Of a stretch of DNA of 64,000 nucleotides, positions 50,322 through 61,090 are shown piece after piece; position 1 is the stretch's first letter, and every line of letters starts with the position of its first letter. The stretch covers positions 1-64,000 of the forward strand of contig CAJWBE010000009.1 of NCBI GenBank assembly GCA_913020045.1. The letters run 5' to 3'. The notes under the pieces were generated by a model, which was given only the letters and a program-made list of their open reading frames with translations, searched no databases and was not told the DNA's origin. A program made the translations under genes and the position numbers. The DNA is from an uncultured Oleiphilus sp. GTDB lineage: Bacteria; Pseudomonadota; Gammaproteobacteria; Pseudomonadales; Oleiphilaceae.

Positions 50322-50552
50322 TTACTCGTGGTGGTTATCTGTATAAGGCAACAACGCTACATAACGCGCACGTTTGATAGCAGTTGCTAGCTGACGCTGA
50401 TAACGAGCTTTTGTACCGGTAATACGGCTAGGTACAATTTTGCCAGTTTCAGTGACATAACCTTTCAATGTATCGAGATCTTTATAATCGATCTCTTTGA
50501 CGCCTTCTGCTGTAAAACGGCAAAATTTGCGACGACGTAAAAAACGAGACAT
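50322..50552 (-). CDS. rpsR: 30S ribosomal protein S18
   Basis: S18 pairs with S6 on the platform of the small subunit. The 76-residue protein has the typical FRRRKFCRF opening, the DYKD segment and the [19 protein letters not shown] core. It keeps a single Cys in KFCRF. It follows rpsF by 22 bp. Confidence 0.97.
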   Translation of the reverse strand: MSRFLRRRKFCRFTAEGVKEIDYKDLDTLKGYVTETGKIVPSRITGTKARYQRQLATAIKRARYVALLPYTDNHHE

Positions 50553-50574
50553 ATGTTTCTCCTAAATTCAGTAA

Positions 50575-51039
50575 TTACTCTTCCGAAGCCGCTGCGCTAT
50601 CGTCAGCTGCATCTTCAGTTGATGTACTTTCTTCTGCAGCCGCAGGTGCTTCAGCTTTCGCTTCGGCTGCCGGAGCAGGAGCTGGTGCTTCTGTACGCTG
50701 AGGACGACGATCTTCACGTCCTGAAGCAGCTTTAATAGGAGACTCTTCAGTAATCGCTTCTTTACGACGAACAACCAAATCACGGATGATCGCGTCATTG
50801 AAACGGAAGTTGTGAGACAGTTCGTCCAACACTTCACCACTACATTCGATATTCATCAAAATGTAATGTGCTTTATGAATCTTGTTGATTGGGTAGGCTA
50901 GGTGACGACGTCCCCAGTCTTCTAAGCGGTGAATCGTACCACCACCATTAGTAATTAGGCTGGAATAACGCTCAACCATACCAGACACCTGTTCGCTTTG
51001 ATCAGGATGCACTAGAAATACGATTTCATAATGTCGCAT
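50575..51039 (-). CDS. rpsF: 30S ribosomal protein S6 with long acidic C-terminal tail
   Basis: S6 binds S18 and 16S rRNA. The 154-residue protein has a normal S6 core ([15 protein letters not shown] to about residue 98). A low-complexity tail of about 55 residues rich in Ala, Pro, Glu and Asp follows, ending SEE. E. coli S6 ends similarly and RimK adds glutamates there, so the tail could be a RimK substrate. It has an AAAGGGAGA ribosome site. An overlapping out-of-frame ATG just upstream (51043) would encode only five codons. Confidence 0.96.
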   Translation of the reverse strand: MRHYEIVFLVHPDQSEQVSGMVERYSSLITNGGGTIHRLEDWGRRHLAYPINKIHKAHYILMNIECSGEVLDELSHNFRFNDAIIRDLVVRRKEAITEESPIKAASGREDRRPQRTEAPAPAPAAEAKAEAPAAAEESTSTEDAADDSAAASEE

Positions 51040-51228
51040 ACATTCTCCCTTTGGATAAAAAGCCCTTTATAAAAAGATAATAAAAAGCAAGGAGTTACAA
51101 TTAAACAAGCCAATACACATGGGATTCAGAAAAACACCCCCTGAGCAGACCTGCAGTTTTTCGAGCCGCGTATTCTAGAGACTAAGTATCGTCAATGCAA
51201 GGAAGCGAATTATTTAAGGTAGGTGGGC

Positions 51229-52635
51229 TCAGTTTGATCTGGATAAACGCACCGAAAGCCAACAATTACTAGCATCTCGGCGATCCCTGCCAAACTCATC
51301 CGCAACCATACGCGGGCCCGCCCAAGCCAGCTTTTCATCTAGCCATAACAAAGGACGAACCGAGCGCTCCCAAGGAGGAACTCGCTGCAACGCAAACAGT
51401 TTTTTAAGCGGCACTGAGCCTACGCTCTCTTTAAGAATAAGTTTTTCACCACCAGAGCGCGCTGCAATCCTGATCGTATCGTCAATGTTTGGCACGTATA
51501 AATAATCCGCCAGATCCTCGGCTGGAGGACCGCCATATTCTAAGCACAGCTGGTAGCTACCAAAACTGATTTGAACCGGAAGGTCGGTTATCGACAACAC
51601 AAGGGGGGCAGGAATAAGATTTGACGTTTCATCAACTGAAACAAGGTGGAGCTCTCCGGCATAACGCCGCAGACAAATAGCCCCCCATCGCAGCTCAGGC
51701 GTCGCATCGCTAGCCGCTGGAAGTAACTCTGTCCAAATACGATCAAAGGTCGATAGAGGCGGCTGACGCACCCCTTCAGACTCAAACCAAGCGCGCAACA
51801 CTAGACGCTGCCCCTCGTCACTTAACGGTAAAAAAAGGCCCATCTCGATCTTTTTTTCCACCGAAGTAATTCCGTCATCGGGTAAAAACGGCATCACCAA
51901 GCGATCACTCAATGACCTTAGCTTTTCCGCCGCACTCATCAATGAAAGCGCCAGCAGATCGGCCTCTTTATCCGCCTCTCGCATTGCTGGCAACAAACAA
52001 TTTCGGACCCAGTTGCGCGTAAAACGCGCGTCTTGATTGCTCTCATCCTCAACCCAAGACCATCCACGCAGCTGCGCGACACTCTCTATCTGTCGCCGCT
52101 TAATACCTAACCATGGACGAAATAACGTGCCACGCCCAAGCGCCCTCTGCTGAGGCATTCCCGCTAAGCTCTCGATACTTTTACGTTGTCGCACCCGCAT
52201 CACTAAGGTCTCAAGCTGATCGTCTTGATGGTGCCCTAGTAAAAGCACTCCATTCACTGGCAACCTTGACGCAAATACACGATATCGCGCTTTACGAGCT
52301 GCCGCTTCCCAGCCCTCCCCGTCCGGCAAAACAGATACGCGTTCGACGAAACACTGAATATTTAACTGATCACACATAGCGCGACAACAGCTAGCCCATT
52401 CATCGGCATTGCCACTGTAGCCATGGTGGATATGAACGGCTTGCACGCTTGCACCACTCGCAAGCAATACTGGAGCGAGAACACGGAGCAAAGCAGTAGA
52501 GTCAAGTCCGCCACTTAGGCCAATCAAATAATGAGAAGATTTTGGAATATCAGCGGCAGACGCCAATAAAGCGGACTCAGAACGCTGAGCAAATTCGTGA
52601 GAGGAAATAGAGCCTTCGGGGCTAGTCTCGAACAT
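51229..52635 (-). CDS. tilS: tRNA(Ile)-lysidine synthase
   Basis: TilS attaches lysine to C34 of tRNA-Ile(CAU), converting its decoding from AUG to AUA; it is essential. The 468-residue protein has the PP-loop ATP-binding SGGLDST at 41-47, the [12 protein letters not shown] motif at about 130, and a C-terminal tRNA-recognition domain. Its start overlaps accA by 14 bp, so the two are probably coupled (dnaE-accA-tilS order). Confidence 0.95.
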   Translation of the reverse strand: MFETSPEGSISSHEFAQRSESALLASAADIPKSSHYLIGLSGGLDSTALLRVLAPVLLASGASVQAVHIHHGYSGNADEWASCCRAMCDQLNIQCFVERVSVLPDGEGWEAAARKARYRVFASRLPVNGVLLLGHHQDDQLETLVMRVRQRKSIESLAGMPQQRALGRGTLFRPWLGIKRRQIESVAQLRGWSWVEDESNQDARFTRNWVRNCLLPAMREADKEADLLALSLMSAAEKLRSLSDRLVMPFLPDDGITSVEKKIEMGLFLPLSDEGQRLVLRAWFESEGVRQPPLSTFDRIWTELLPAASDATPELRWGAICLRRYAGELHLVSVDETSNLIPAPLVLSITDLPVQISFGSYQLCLEYGGPPAEDLADYLYVPNIDDTIRIAARSGGEKLILKESVGSVPLKKLFALQRVPPWERSVRPLLWLDEKLAWAGPRMVADEFGRDRRDASNCWLSVRLSRSN

Positions 52636-53572
52636 ACGCAGTTAGCCTGCGAAAACGCTGATCCATCAGTTCGTCTGATGAAAGGGCATCAAGCTCAGCC
52701 AGCGTTTCTAGCAGTGAGCTTTTAATCGCTCCGGCCATTTGCTCAATATTTCGATGAGCACCACCCATCGGCTCTTCAATAACGCGGTCAACCAGCTTCA
52801 ATTCTTGCAATCGCTGAGCGGTCACACCCATCGCTTCTGCGGCCTCAGCTGCATACTCTGCACTTTTCCAAAGAATAGATGCGCAACCTTCAGGGGAAAT
52901 AACAGAGTAAGTAGAATACTGCAGCATTTGCAGTCGGTCACAAACGCCAATCGCCAACGCTCCGCCGGAACCGCCTTCACCAATGACCGTCGATATAATA
53001 GGTGTTTTCAAACTCGACATCACTGCGATATTACGGGCAATCGCTTCGCTCTGGCCGCGTTCTTCAGCGTCAATACCGGGATAAGCGCCTGGAGTGTCAA
53101 TAAAGGTAAGGATTGGCAATGAAAAGCGCTCGGCCAGCTCCATTAAACGCCGTGCTTTACGGTATCCCTCTGGGCGCGGCATACCGAAGTTTCGCTTCAC
53201 TTTCTCTCTAACTTCGCGCCCTTTTTGATGCCCAACTACCATCACAGGACGCCCTTCAAGGCGAGCCATGCCACCTACAATTGAGGCGTCATCTGCAAAA
53301 CTTCGATCCCCGTGCAGCTCATCAAAATCGGTCACAATATGACGGAGATAGTCTAAGGTATAAGGCCGTTTTGGGTGACGCGCCAGACGCGACACGTCCC
53401 AAGCACTTAAGTTAGAAAATATGTCCTGCGTCCGCAAGACGCAATCTCTCTCAAGCCGCTCAATCGCATCTGTAATATTGAGCTCTTGATCACTTCCCAC
53501 CAAGCGTAATTCCTGGATTTTCTCTTCCAGTTCAATGATGGGCTGTTCAAAGTCGAGATAATGAAGGTTCAT
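52622..53572 (-). CDS. accA: acetyl-CoA carboxylase carboxyltransferase subunit alpha
   Basis: AccA with AccD transfers the carboxyl group from biotin to acetyl-CoA, the first committed step of fatty acid synthesis. The 316-residue protein has the crotonase-like core, including [38 protein letters not shown] and [11 protein letters not shown]. It lies between dnaE and tilS, as in Pseudomonas and E. coli. Confidence 0.97.
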   Translation of the reverse strand: MNLHYLDFEQPIIELEEKIQELRLVGSDQELNITDAIERLERDCVLRTQDIFSNLSAWDVSRLARHPKRPYTLDYLRHIVTDFDELHGDRSFADDASIVGGMARLEGRPVMVVGHQKGREVREKVKRNFGMPRPEGYRKARRLMELAERFSLPILTFIDTPGAYPGIDAEERGQSEAIARNIAVMSSLKTPIISTVIGEGGSGGALAIGVCDRLQMLQYSTYSVISPEGCASILWKSAEYAAEAAEAMGVTAQRLQELKLVDRVIEEPMGGAHRNIEQMAGAIKSSLLETLAELDALSSDELMDQRFRRLTAYVRD

Positions 53573-53645
53573 ATAAGTTAACTTTTTCGTGAAGTTATCT
53601 GCCAGATAGCAGAAGTTATACCCATAATCATACGCGCGTCAGTCC

Positions 53646-56600
53646 CTAAGAGTAAACCAGTCTGACCCTGTCATTACCTAACAAATAAGACAGCTCTTGC
53701 AATAGCTCATCGCTAGGGGTGACAGACCAACGTTCGCCAAACTCCAACATCGATTCAAAGTCAGGCCGCTTGTACTTCAAAGCAACACGGCAAGCACCGT
53801 TCTGATGCGGCTCAATCGCCTGCTTTAAAGACTCAACAAAGCCACTTTGAAACTGGCTATCCGTCACATAAAGCGCAAGATGCTTCGCATAGCGGGCGCG
53901 CGCCTCATCCAGACCTAATACCGCACTGCCGCGCATTTTTAGTTCGGAAGAGCCCGAATAATCATCGGTACTCACCACCCCCTCTATCGCGACAATAGTG
54001 TCTTTAACAATTGCATCGCGGCATTCGTCATAGGAGTCGGAGAAAAACATGGCTTCGATTCGCGCACTGCGATCATCTAATGTCACAAAACACATGGTTT
54101 GCCCACGTTTATTCTTCATCAGGCGAATCGCGACAATCAAACCAACCACCGTCACCCGCTTGCGACTCGACTTAAGATTTAAGATGGAGTTCGGAGCGAA
54201 GTTGCGCACCTCTCTTTCGTATTCATCAAAAGGGTGGCCTGTTAAGTAGAGGCCCAAGGTATCTTTTTCTAATGTCAGTCTGTGCTTTTCACTCCACTCA
54301 CGAATACCTTCAGATGCGGCATAGACATCCTCATCACCCGACGGCACGACCTCTCCAAACAAATCCTCGATTCCAGCTTTTTGATTCCGCGTATTCTGGT
54401 CAGCACATTGCACCGCTTCTTCAATCGAGGCCATCATGCGGGAGCGACTTGGGCCAATACTATCGAGCGCGCCGGAATAGATTAGCGCTTCTAGCGTTCG
54501 TTTATTCACCTTACGCAAATCGACGCGAGCACAAAAATCAAACAAATTATTAAAATCGCCGCCTTCAGCGCGGGCTGCCAGAATACTGTCCACCGGCCCT
54601 TCACCAAGGCCCTTAATCGCACCTAAGCCATAAACAACTTGAGCCGTGGGATTAACAGTAAATGTGTACTCACTAACATTGACGTCTGGCAACACCAGAT
54701 CCAAGCCCATTTGTCGGCACTCTTCGACAAGCGTTACCACCTTATCAGTATTCTGCATATCAGCGGTCAGCACCGCCGCCATGAACTCCGCAGGATAATG
54801 GCGCTTTAACCAAAGCGTCTGGTAAGAGACCAAGGCATAGGCGGCCGAGTGAGATTTGTTGAAACCGTAACCTGCAAATTTCTCAACCAAATCAAAAATC
54901 TTTAGCGCCAAATCACCTTCAACCCCATTTTCAATAGCGCCCGCCTCAAACAACCCTCGTTGCTTGGCCATTTCTTCGGGTTTTTTCTTACCCATCGCTC
55001 GCCGCAATACATCCGCACCACCCAAGGTATAGCCCGCCAATGTCTGCGCAATTTGCATGACTTGCTCTTGGTAGACGATAACCCCATAAGTCGGCTCCAG
55101 GATAGTTTGGAGGCTCATGTGCTGGAAATCAGGGTGCGGGTAGGCAACTTCTGCGCGGCCATGCTTTCGATTAATAAAGTCGTCAACCATGCCAGACTCA
55201 AGCGGGCCAGGACGAAATAGCGCAACCAGCGCGATCATATCTTCTAGATTGTCAGGCTGGAGTCGACGAATCAGATCCTTCATTCCGCGAGATTCAAGCT
55301 GGAACACCGCCGTCGTCTGCGCCGTTTTCAATAAATCAAACGAAGGCTGATCGTCCAAAGGAATATGATCAATATTGATCGTTTCTTTACCCTCGGCAAT
55401 TAAGCGAGGGTTGATCATTTTCAAGGCCCAATCAACAATGGTCAGCGTACGCAAACCGAGGAAGTCGAATTTAACTAGGCCCGCCTCTTCGACGTCGTTC
55501 TTGTCAAACTGCGTGACTAGTCCGCCACCCTCTTCATCACAATATAACGCCGAAAAATCAGTCAACTTAGTCGGTGCTATCACGACACCACCGGCGTGCT
55601 TACCTACGTTGCGCGTAACGCCTTCGAGGGAAAGCGCCATTTCCCATATCTCTGCCGCTTCGTCGTCCTGCTCAATGAACTCCTTTAAAGGAGGCTCCTG
55701 CTCAATCGCTTTGCTTAGCGTCATCCCCACTTCAAAAGGAATCATCTTAGATAATCGATCCGCGAGGCCGTAGGATTTACCTTGCACTCGCGCAACGTCG
55801 CGCACGACCGCTTTCGCCGCCATCGTTCCGAAGGTAATAATCTGCGAGACCGCTTCGCGACCATAGTGACTCGCCACATAATCAATCACGCGGTCTCGAC
55901 CATCCATACAAAAGTCGACATCGAAGTCGGGCATCGATACTCGCTCAGGATTCAAAAACCGCTCGAACAGCAAATCATATTCCAAGGGGTCCAAATCGGT
56001 AATTTTCAAGGCATAGGCGACTAACGACCCGGCACCAGAACCTCGACCGGGCCCGACTGGGATATCGTGATTTTTAGCCCATTGAATGAAGTCCATAACG
56101 ATAAGGAAGTAACCTGGAAACCCCATTTGTAGAATAATGTCTAGCTCGAACACCAAACGATCATAATAAGGTTGTCTAAATTCGGGCGTATCGCGCCCCA
56201 AACAAATCACCTCAAGGCGTTCATCGAGACCGTCTCGGCAAAGCTGCCGAAAAAACTCATCCATGGTCATGCCGTCAGGGACTGGATAGTTGGGCAAAAA
56301 ATACTCGCCTAACCGCACTTCCACTGAGCAACGTTTTGCGATTTCCAAGGTGTTCGTAATTGCTTCAGGAATGTCCGAAAATAAAGCCTCCATTTCCTCG
56401 GCAGACTTTAGGTATTGCTGGTCGCTGTAACGCTTAACTCGCCGCGGATCATCAATCGTTTCACCGTCAGAAATACAGACACGCGCTTCATGTGCGTCGA
56501 AATCCTCTTGCTTAAGAAACTGAACGTCATTGGTGGCCACCACTGGACAATTCATCTCTTGTGCGAGCGAGACGCTATGATGAACACACTCTTCATCGTT

Positions 56601-57125
56601 TTCGCGGTGTGTCCGCTGAAGCTCCAAATAGAAACTGTCGGGAAAAACAGACATCCAAAACGCTAGCCGCTCTCGCGCTAAATCTAAACGCCCGTTAATC
56701 AGCGCCTGTCCGATATCGCCTTCTTTGGCACCCGACAAGGCAATTAAGCCTTGCGAAGAATTTTTCAGCCAATCACGCTGTACAGTCGCATAACCGTTTT
56801 TCTGGCCCTCGGTATACGCCTTGGAAATTAGTTCTGTTAAATTCAGATAACCCGCGCTGTTTTTGACGAGTAAAGTCATACGAAGTGGCGGATCGCCTTC
56901 TATCGGGTTTTCAAGCCAAACGCAGGCACCAACAATAGGCTTTACGCCTACGCCACGCATGGCGTTGTAAAATTTTACTAAGGCACACAAGTTTGACTGG
57001 TCGGTTAACGCAATGGCAGGCATTGACTGCCCAGCAAGCGCTTTTGCAAGCGGTTTAATTCGCACCAAACCATTAACCAGTGAAAATTCAGAGTGGACTT
57101 TTAAGTGAACAAAATTGGCGGGCAT
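53646..57125 (-). CDS. dnaE: DNA polymerase III alpha subunit
   Basis: DnaE is the replicative polymerase subunit. The 1159-residue protein starts with a PHP domain (HLKVHSEFS at about 7-15). The polymerase active site PDFDVDF (about residue 400) follows GPGRGSGAGSLVAY, and the GFNKSHSAAYA segment is in the fingers. The beta-clamp-binding region and an OB-fold (VTVVGLIVAIR at about 1000) come before the C-terminal tau-binding part. Length is typical of gammaproteobacterial DnaE1. It is first in dnaE-accA-tilS. Confidence 0.97.
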   Translation of the reverse strand: MPANFVHLKVHSEFSLVNGLVRIKPLAKALAGQSMPAIALTDQSNLCALVKFYNAMRGVGVKPIVGACVWLENPIEGDPPLRMTLLVKNSAGYLNLTELISKAYTEGQKNGYATVQRDWLKNSSQGLIALSGAKEGDIGQALINGRLDLARERLAFWMSVFPDSFYLELQRTHRENDEECVHHSVSLAQEMNCPVVATNDVQFLKQEDFDAHEARVCISDGETIDDPRRVKRYSDQQYLKSAEEMEALFSDIPEAITNTLEIAKRCSVEVRLGEYFLPNYPVPDGMTMDEFFRQLCRDGLDERLEVICLGRDTPEFRQPYYDRLVFELDIILQMGFPGYFLIVMDFIQWAKNHDIPVGPGRGSGAGSLVAYALKITDLDPLEYDLLFERFLNPERVSMPDFDVDFCMDGRDRVIDYVASHYGREAVSQIITFGTMAAKAVVRDVARVQGKSYGLADRLSKMIPFEVGMTLSKAIEQEPPLKEFIEQDDEAAEIWEMALSLEGVTRNVGKHAGGVVIAPTKLTDFSALYCDEEGGGLVTQFDKNDVEEAGLVKFDFLGLRTLTIVDWALKMINPRLIAEGKETINIDHIPLDDQPSFDLLKTAQTTAVFQLESRGMKDLIRRLQPDNLEDMIALVALFRPGPLESGMVDDFINRKHGRAEVAYPHPDFQHMSLQTILEPTYGVIVYQEQVMQIAQTLAGYTLGGADVLRRAMGKKKPEEMAKQRGLFEAGAIENGVEGDLALKIFDLVEKFAGYGFNKSHSAAYALVSYQTLWLKRHYPAEFMAAVLTADMQNTDKVVTLVEECRQMGLDLVLPDVNVSEYTFTVNPTAQVVYGLGAIKGLGEGPVDSILAARAEGGDFNNLFDFCARVDLRKVNKRTLEALIYSGALDSIGPSRSRMMASIEEAVQCADQNTRNQKAGIEDLFGEVVPSGDEDVYAASEGIREWSEKHRLTLEKDTLGLYLTGHPFDEYEREVRNFAPNSILNLKSSRKRVTVVGLIVAIRLMKNKRGQTMCFVTLDDRSARIEAMFFSDSYDECRDAIVKDTIVAIEGVVSTDDYSGSSELKMRGSAVLGLDEARARYAKHLALYVTDSQFQSGFVESLKQAIEPHQNGACRVALKYKRPDFESMLEFGERWSVTPSDELLQELSYLLGNDRVRLVYS

Positions 57126-57204
57126 ACGACCTTTAGTATCATCAAACAGCGAGAAAGTAGTTCAGATAGCGAGTTAAACTTGGCATCAGGAGTAAGCCAA
57201 AATA

Positions 57205-57256
57205 TTAGCATGAAGCCGCTTAAGTTCGGTACGATTTTTTAGGTACGTCATGCTAA
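57205..57256. repeat. inverted repeat between the TlpA-like gene and dnaE
   Basis: TTAGCATGA (57205-57213) and TCATGCTAA (57248-57256) are exact inverted repeats around a 34-bp interior that itself holds GGTACG twice. It lies 80-131 bp upstream of dnaE and could be an operator or a terminator of the TlpA-like gene. Confidence 0.45.
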
Positions 57257-57323
57257 GTATACTTCTGATTAGCAGGACGTATGTGCTGACTCGTGACATC
57301 TAAAACAACTAGATGCTGACCAC

Positions 57324-57785
57324 TCAAAGCCCCAGCTGTTTACGCACGCTAGCTTGCGTCTGTGGTCCCATCAGCCAGTATTCGAACTGGCCATCCGGAC
57401 TAATCACCATCGTGGCCGGCAATCCTTTGGGTACAGGCTGATCAAATAGGATGGCGGGATCTTCATTGATCAACGGGAAATCAATCCCAAGCGTGACAAT
57501 TTGCTTTTCCAGCTCAACACCCGACTCTCGATCGAAATTAAACCCCAGTACCTGAATAGACGCATCTTCATCTAGAGCATTCAGCTCGGGGATCTCCTCA
57601 ACACATGGCTTGCACCACACCGCCCAATAGTTGATTAACAACCACTGCCCTTGATACGACGACACATTGCGCTGATCACCATTCGTCAGCAAAAATCGCG
57701 GTTCAGAACACCCAACAAGAAAAATCACTGTAAACAGCCATAAAACAGCTTTCACTCTATTTACGCTCTCCGTTAAAATGCGCAC
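57324..57785 (-). CDS. TlpA-like thioredoxin-fold lipoprotein
   Basis: This protein of up to 153 residues has a signal sequence ending in lipobox LVGC, then a thioredoxin fold with active site WCKPC and the cis-Pro segment GLPATMVIS. It resembles membrane-anchored TlpA/ResA-type thiol-disulfide reductases acting in the envelope, for example in cytochrome c maturation. Two GTG starts are possible. 57785 has GGGG 7 bp upstream. 57755 follows GGAGAG and gives a cleaner signal peptide beginning KAVLWLF (143 residues). It is divergent from arsC with only 32 bp between if the longer start is used. Confidence 0.85.
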   Translation of the reverse strand: MRILTESVNRVKAVLWLFTVIFLVGCSEPRFLLTNGDQRNVSSYQGQWLLINYWAVWCKPCVEEIPELNALDEDASIQVLGFNFDRESGVELEKQIVTLGIDFPLINEDPAILFDQPVPKGLPATMVISPDGQFEYWLMGPQTQASVRKQLGL

Positions 57786-57817
57786 TATCTATCCCCACCA
57801 AAATTCAGCTGAGAAAC

Positions 57818-58799
<982 letters not shown>

Positions 58800-58872
58800 C
58801 ACATCACACGAAAAAACAGATGAAGCGTATTTTGACGCTAACTCTTCTTACCACTAAACGAACGGAACCGTC

Positions 58873-59238
58873 ATGAACCTAGCCAAAAAAAGTCACGCAA
58901 TGATGCACATCACGCACCTTTGCTACCTCGCCATTCTAGTATTGATGGTCATTACTACTTTGCCACCGTTTCTGTCTCTCACCACATCTATTGCACCGGT
59001 GCTAGGTGTCAAGCTACTGCCCTTGCTTATTGTTCTGCCAGGGCTATTGTTAAATAAGCTACGCACCTATATCTGGCTTTGCTTTATCATCTTGTTTTAT
59101 TTCACTCAAGCAGTGGTCGAGTCATTTCTATCGCTTGGTGCCAATATCGATCTAGCCATTACGCTTCTTTCGGTCGTATTGTTTTTAGCAGCAATGCTGC
59201 ATGTAAAGTGGGAACGAGAATTAGGCCGTTCATTATAG
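58873..59238 (+). CDS. DUF2069 small membrane protein
   Basis: The 121-residue protein has four hydrophobic segments and ends in a short charged tail (KWEREL). It fits the DUF2069 family of unknown function, usually found after wrbA in Pseudomonas-type bacteria, as here (73 bp). Its stop codon lies in the first copy of a 12-bp tandem repeat. Confidence 0.82.
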   Translation: MNLAKKSHAMMHITHLCYLAILVLMVITTLPPFLSLTTSIAPVLGVKLLPLLIVLPGLLLNKLRTYIWLCFIILFYFTQAVVESFLSLGANIDLAITLLSVVLFLAAMLHVKWERELGRSL

Positions 59239-59271
59239 TTAGTGCTGCAGTTAGTGCTGCAGTTAGTGCTG
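59237..59271 (+). repeat. three tandem copies of a 12-bp unit
   Basis: AGTTAGTGCTGC is repeated at 59237-59248 and 59249-59260, with a nearly complete third copy at 59261-59271. It starts at the DUF2069 stop codon and lies about 40 bp before the ATPase gene. Slipped-strand variation is possible. Confidence 0.75.
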
Positions 59272-59308
59272 AGTTTAATTAATTACAGTTAGTCATAAGG
59301 AACCCGTC

Positions 59309-61078
59309 ATGAAGCCTGCACCTTTAGTGAACAAAACGCTGTCTTTGCAGGACCTCGTTAACCAGTTACTAACTGATGAAAAACTTACGCAAGCGGACGC
59401 AGAAAAGCTTATAACGACCCCAAAAGGGCACAAACTCGCCAACCAACACCCCCTAGAAACAATTGCCGGCGCCAATTTAAAAGAACCAGATGGCACCCCC
59501 ATCAGCATGGCCTCGCTGCTTGACTGGTTAAGCGCATGGGCCGAACAAGCTGTTTTTCATATCGACCCACTCAAAATCGATTCATTGAAAATCGCACAAA
59601 TAATGTCGTTTGCGTTTGCCCAGCGGCATCAAATCATGGCAGTCGAAATCAAGCCCGAATTTGTCGTGATCGCGAGTGCTCAGCCGTTCAATGATGAATG
59701 GGAAAATGACCTTAAGCATGTCCTCAAAAAAGATATCGTTCGCGTCGTTACGAACCCGGAAGACCTTCGGCGCTACACCGTCGAATTTTATGAACTCGCA
59801 AAGTCGGTAAACCAAGCCGGTGGAGTCGATTCTGACTCCCCATTTACGCAAAACTTTGAACAAATGCTGGAACTCGGCGCACAAGGAAACCCAGACGCAA
59901 ACGACCAGCATATCGTCAATATCGTGGACTGGTTGCTACAGTATGCCTTTGACCAACGCGCCAGTGACATACACATCGAACCACGTCGTGAGATCGCCCA
60001 AATGCGTTTTCGTATCGATGGGATTTTGCACAACGTTTATGAATTTCCAGCGAAGGTAGGCATCGCGGTCACTAGTCGACTCAAAATTCTAGGGCGTCTG
60101 AATGTGGCCGAAAAGCGCAAGCCGCAAGACGGACGAATCAAAACTCGCAATACGCTCGATAAAGAGATCGAACTTCGGCTATCCACACTGCCAACAGCCT
60201 TTGGCGAAAAGTTGGTGATGCGTATTTTCGATCCAGACGTTTTGCAATGTTCATTTCAAGATTTGGGTTTTGGAAGCGAAGACCTGAGCCGTTGGAACGA
60301 GATGATTAAGCAACCGCACGGCATTATATTGGTCACCGGGCCAACAGGCTCAGGTAAAACGACCACGCTCTACTCAACGCTAAGGGAGTTGGCCACCTCT
60401 GAAGTCAATGTCAGCACGATTGAAGACCCTATCGAAATGGTGGAGCCAGCGTTCAATCAAATGCAGGTTCAGCACTCTATCGGCCTAGAGTTTTCGGATG
60501 GCGTAAAAGCGCTCATGCGCCAAGATCCAGACATCATCATGATTGGTGAGATTCGCGACTTAGAGACTGCCGAAATGGCTGTTCAAGCGGCACTAACGGG
60601 GCACCTGGTATTATCGACCCTGCACACGAACGATGCGCCCAGCAGCCTTAATCGCCTGCTCGAACTAGGCATTCCATCTTATCTGATTCGCGCTACAGTA
60701 TTGGGCGTAATGGCACAGCGACTTGTTCGAACCCTGTGCCCCTCCTGCAAAAAGCCAACGAGCATTTCACAGGAAGATTGGACGACGATTACTCATCCAT
60801 GGAAAACAGCCGTTCCTCAAAAAGCATGCGAGCCAGTTGGCTGTCTTGAGTGTCGTAATACCGGTTATCGTGGGCGTGCTGGGGTCTATGAAATCATGCC
60901 CTTATCCGAGCCAATAAAAGAGCAGATTAACGACAACACCAATAGTGCTGCCGTACGTAAACAAGCCATTAAAGAAGGAATGCACTCACTTAGACTAAGT
61001 GGCGCGCAAAAAATTGCAGCAGGCCAAACCACTATTGATGAAATTCTTCGCGTTACGCCATTAAGCCTAAGCAAGTAG
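59309..61078 (+). CDS. GspE/PilB-family secretion ATPase, orphan
   Basis: The 589-residue protein is a type II secretion/type IV pilus assembly ATPase. It has a reduced N-terminal region, then the catalytic core with Walker A GPTGSGKT (344-351), the Asp box with STIEDPIE, Walker B DPDIIMIGEIRD and the His box LVLSTLHTNDAPSS. A C-terminal zinc site follows with CPSC and CLEC. Such ATPases power pseudopilus or pilus extension. No other secretion or pilin gene is adjacent, so its partner system is unknown. The pilMNOPQ operon lies about 36 kb away in the window. It is convergent with the SPINDLY-type gene with a 12-bp gap. Confidence 0.9.
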   Translation: MKPAPLVNKTLSLQDLVNQLLTDEKLTQADAEKLITTPKGHKLANQHPLETIAGANLKEPDGTPISMASLLDWLSAWAEQAVFHIDPLKIDSLKIAQIMSFAFAQRHQIMAVEIKPEFVVIASAQPFNDEWENDLKHVLKKDIVRVVTNPEDLRRYTVEFYELAKSVNQAGGVDSDSPFTQNFEQMLELGAQGNPDANDQHIVNIVDWLLQYAFDQRASDIHIEPRREIAQMRFRIDGILHNVYEFPAKVGIAVTSRLKILGRLNVAEKRKPQDGRIKTRNTLDKEIELRLSTLPTAFGEKLVMRIFDPDVLQCSFQDLGFGSEDLSRWNEMIKQPHGIILVTGPTGSGKTTTLYSTLRELATSEVNVSTIEDPIEMVEPAFNQMQVQHSIGLEFSDGVKALMRQDPDIIMIGEIRDLETAEMAVQAALTGHLVLSTLHTNDAPSSLNRLLELGIPSYLIRATVLGVMAQRLVRTLCPSCKKPTSISQEDWTTITHPWKTAVPQKACEPVGCLECRNTGYRGRAGVYEIMPLSEPIKEQINDNTNSAAVRKQAIKEGMHSLRLSGAQKIAAGQTTIDEILRVTPLSLSK

Positions 61079-61090
61079 TTTAACCTCGCG

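Noticed and set aside
51040-51228. An S6:S18-binding leader RNA upstream of rpsF
   Set aside because: Such leaders are known in many bacteria, but I could not lay out the conserved structure convincingly here.
59309-61078. Naming the GspE-family ATPase pilB
   Set aside because: No pilA, pilC or pilD is adjacent, and the core motifs are shared by PilB, GspE and MshE, so the symbol is not supported.
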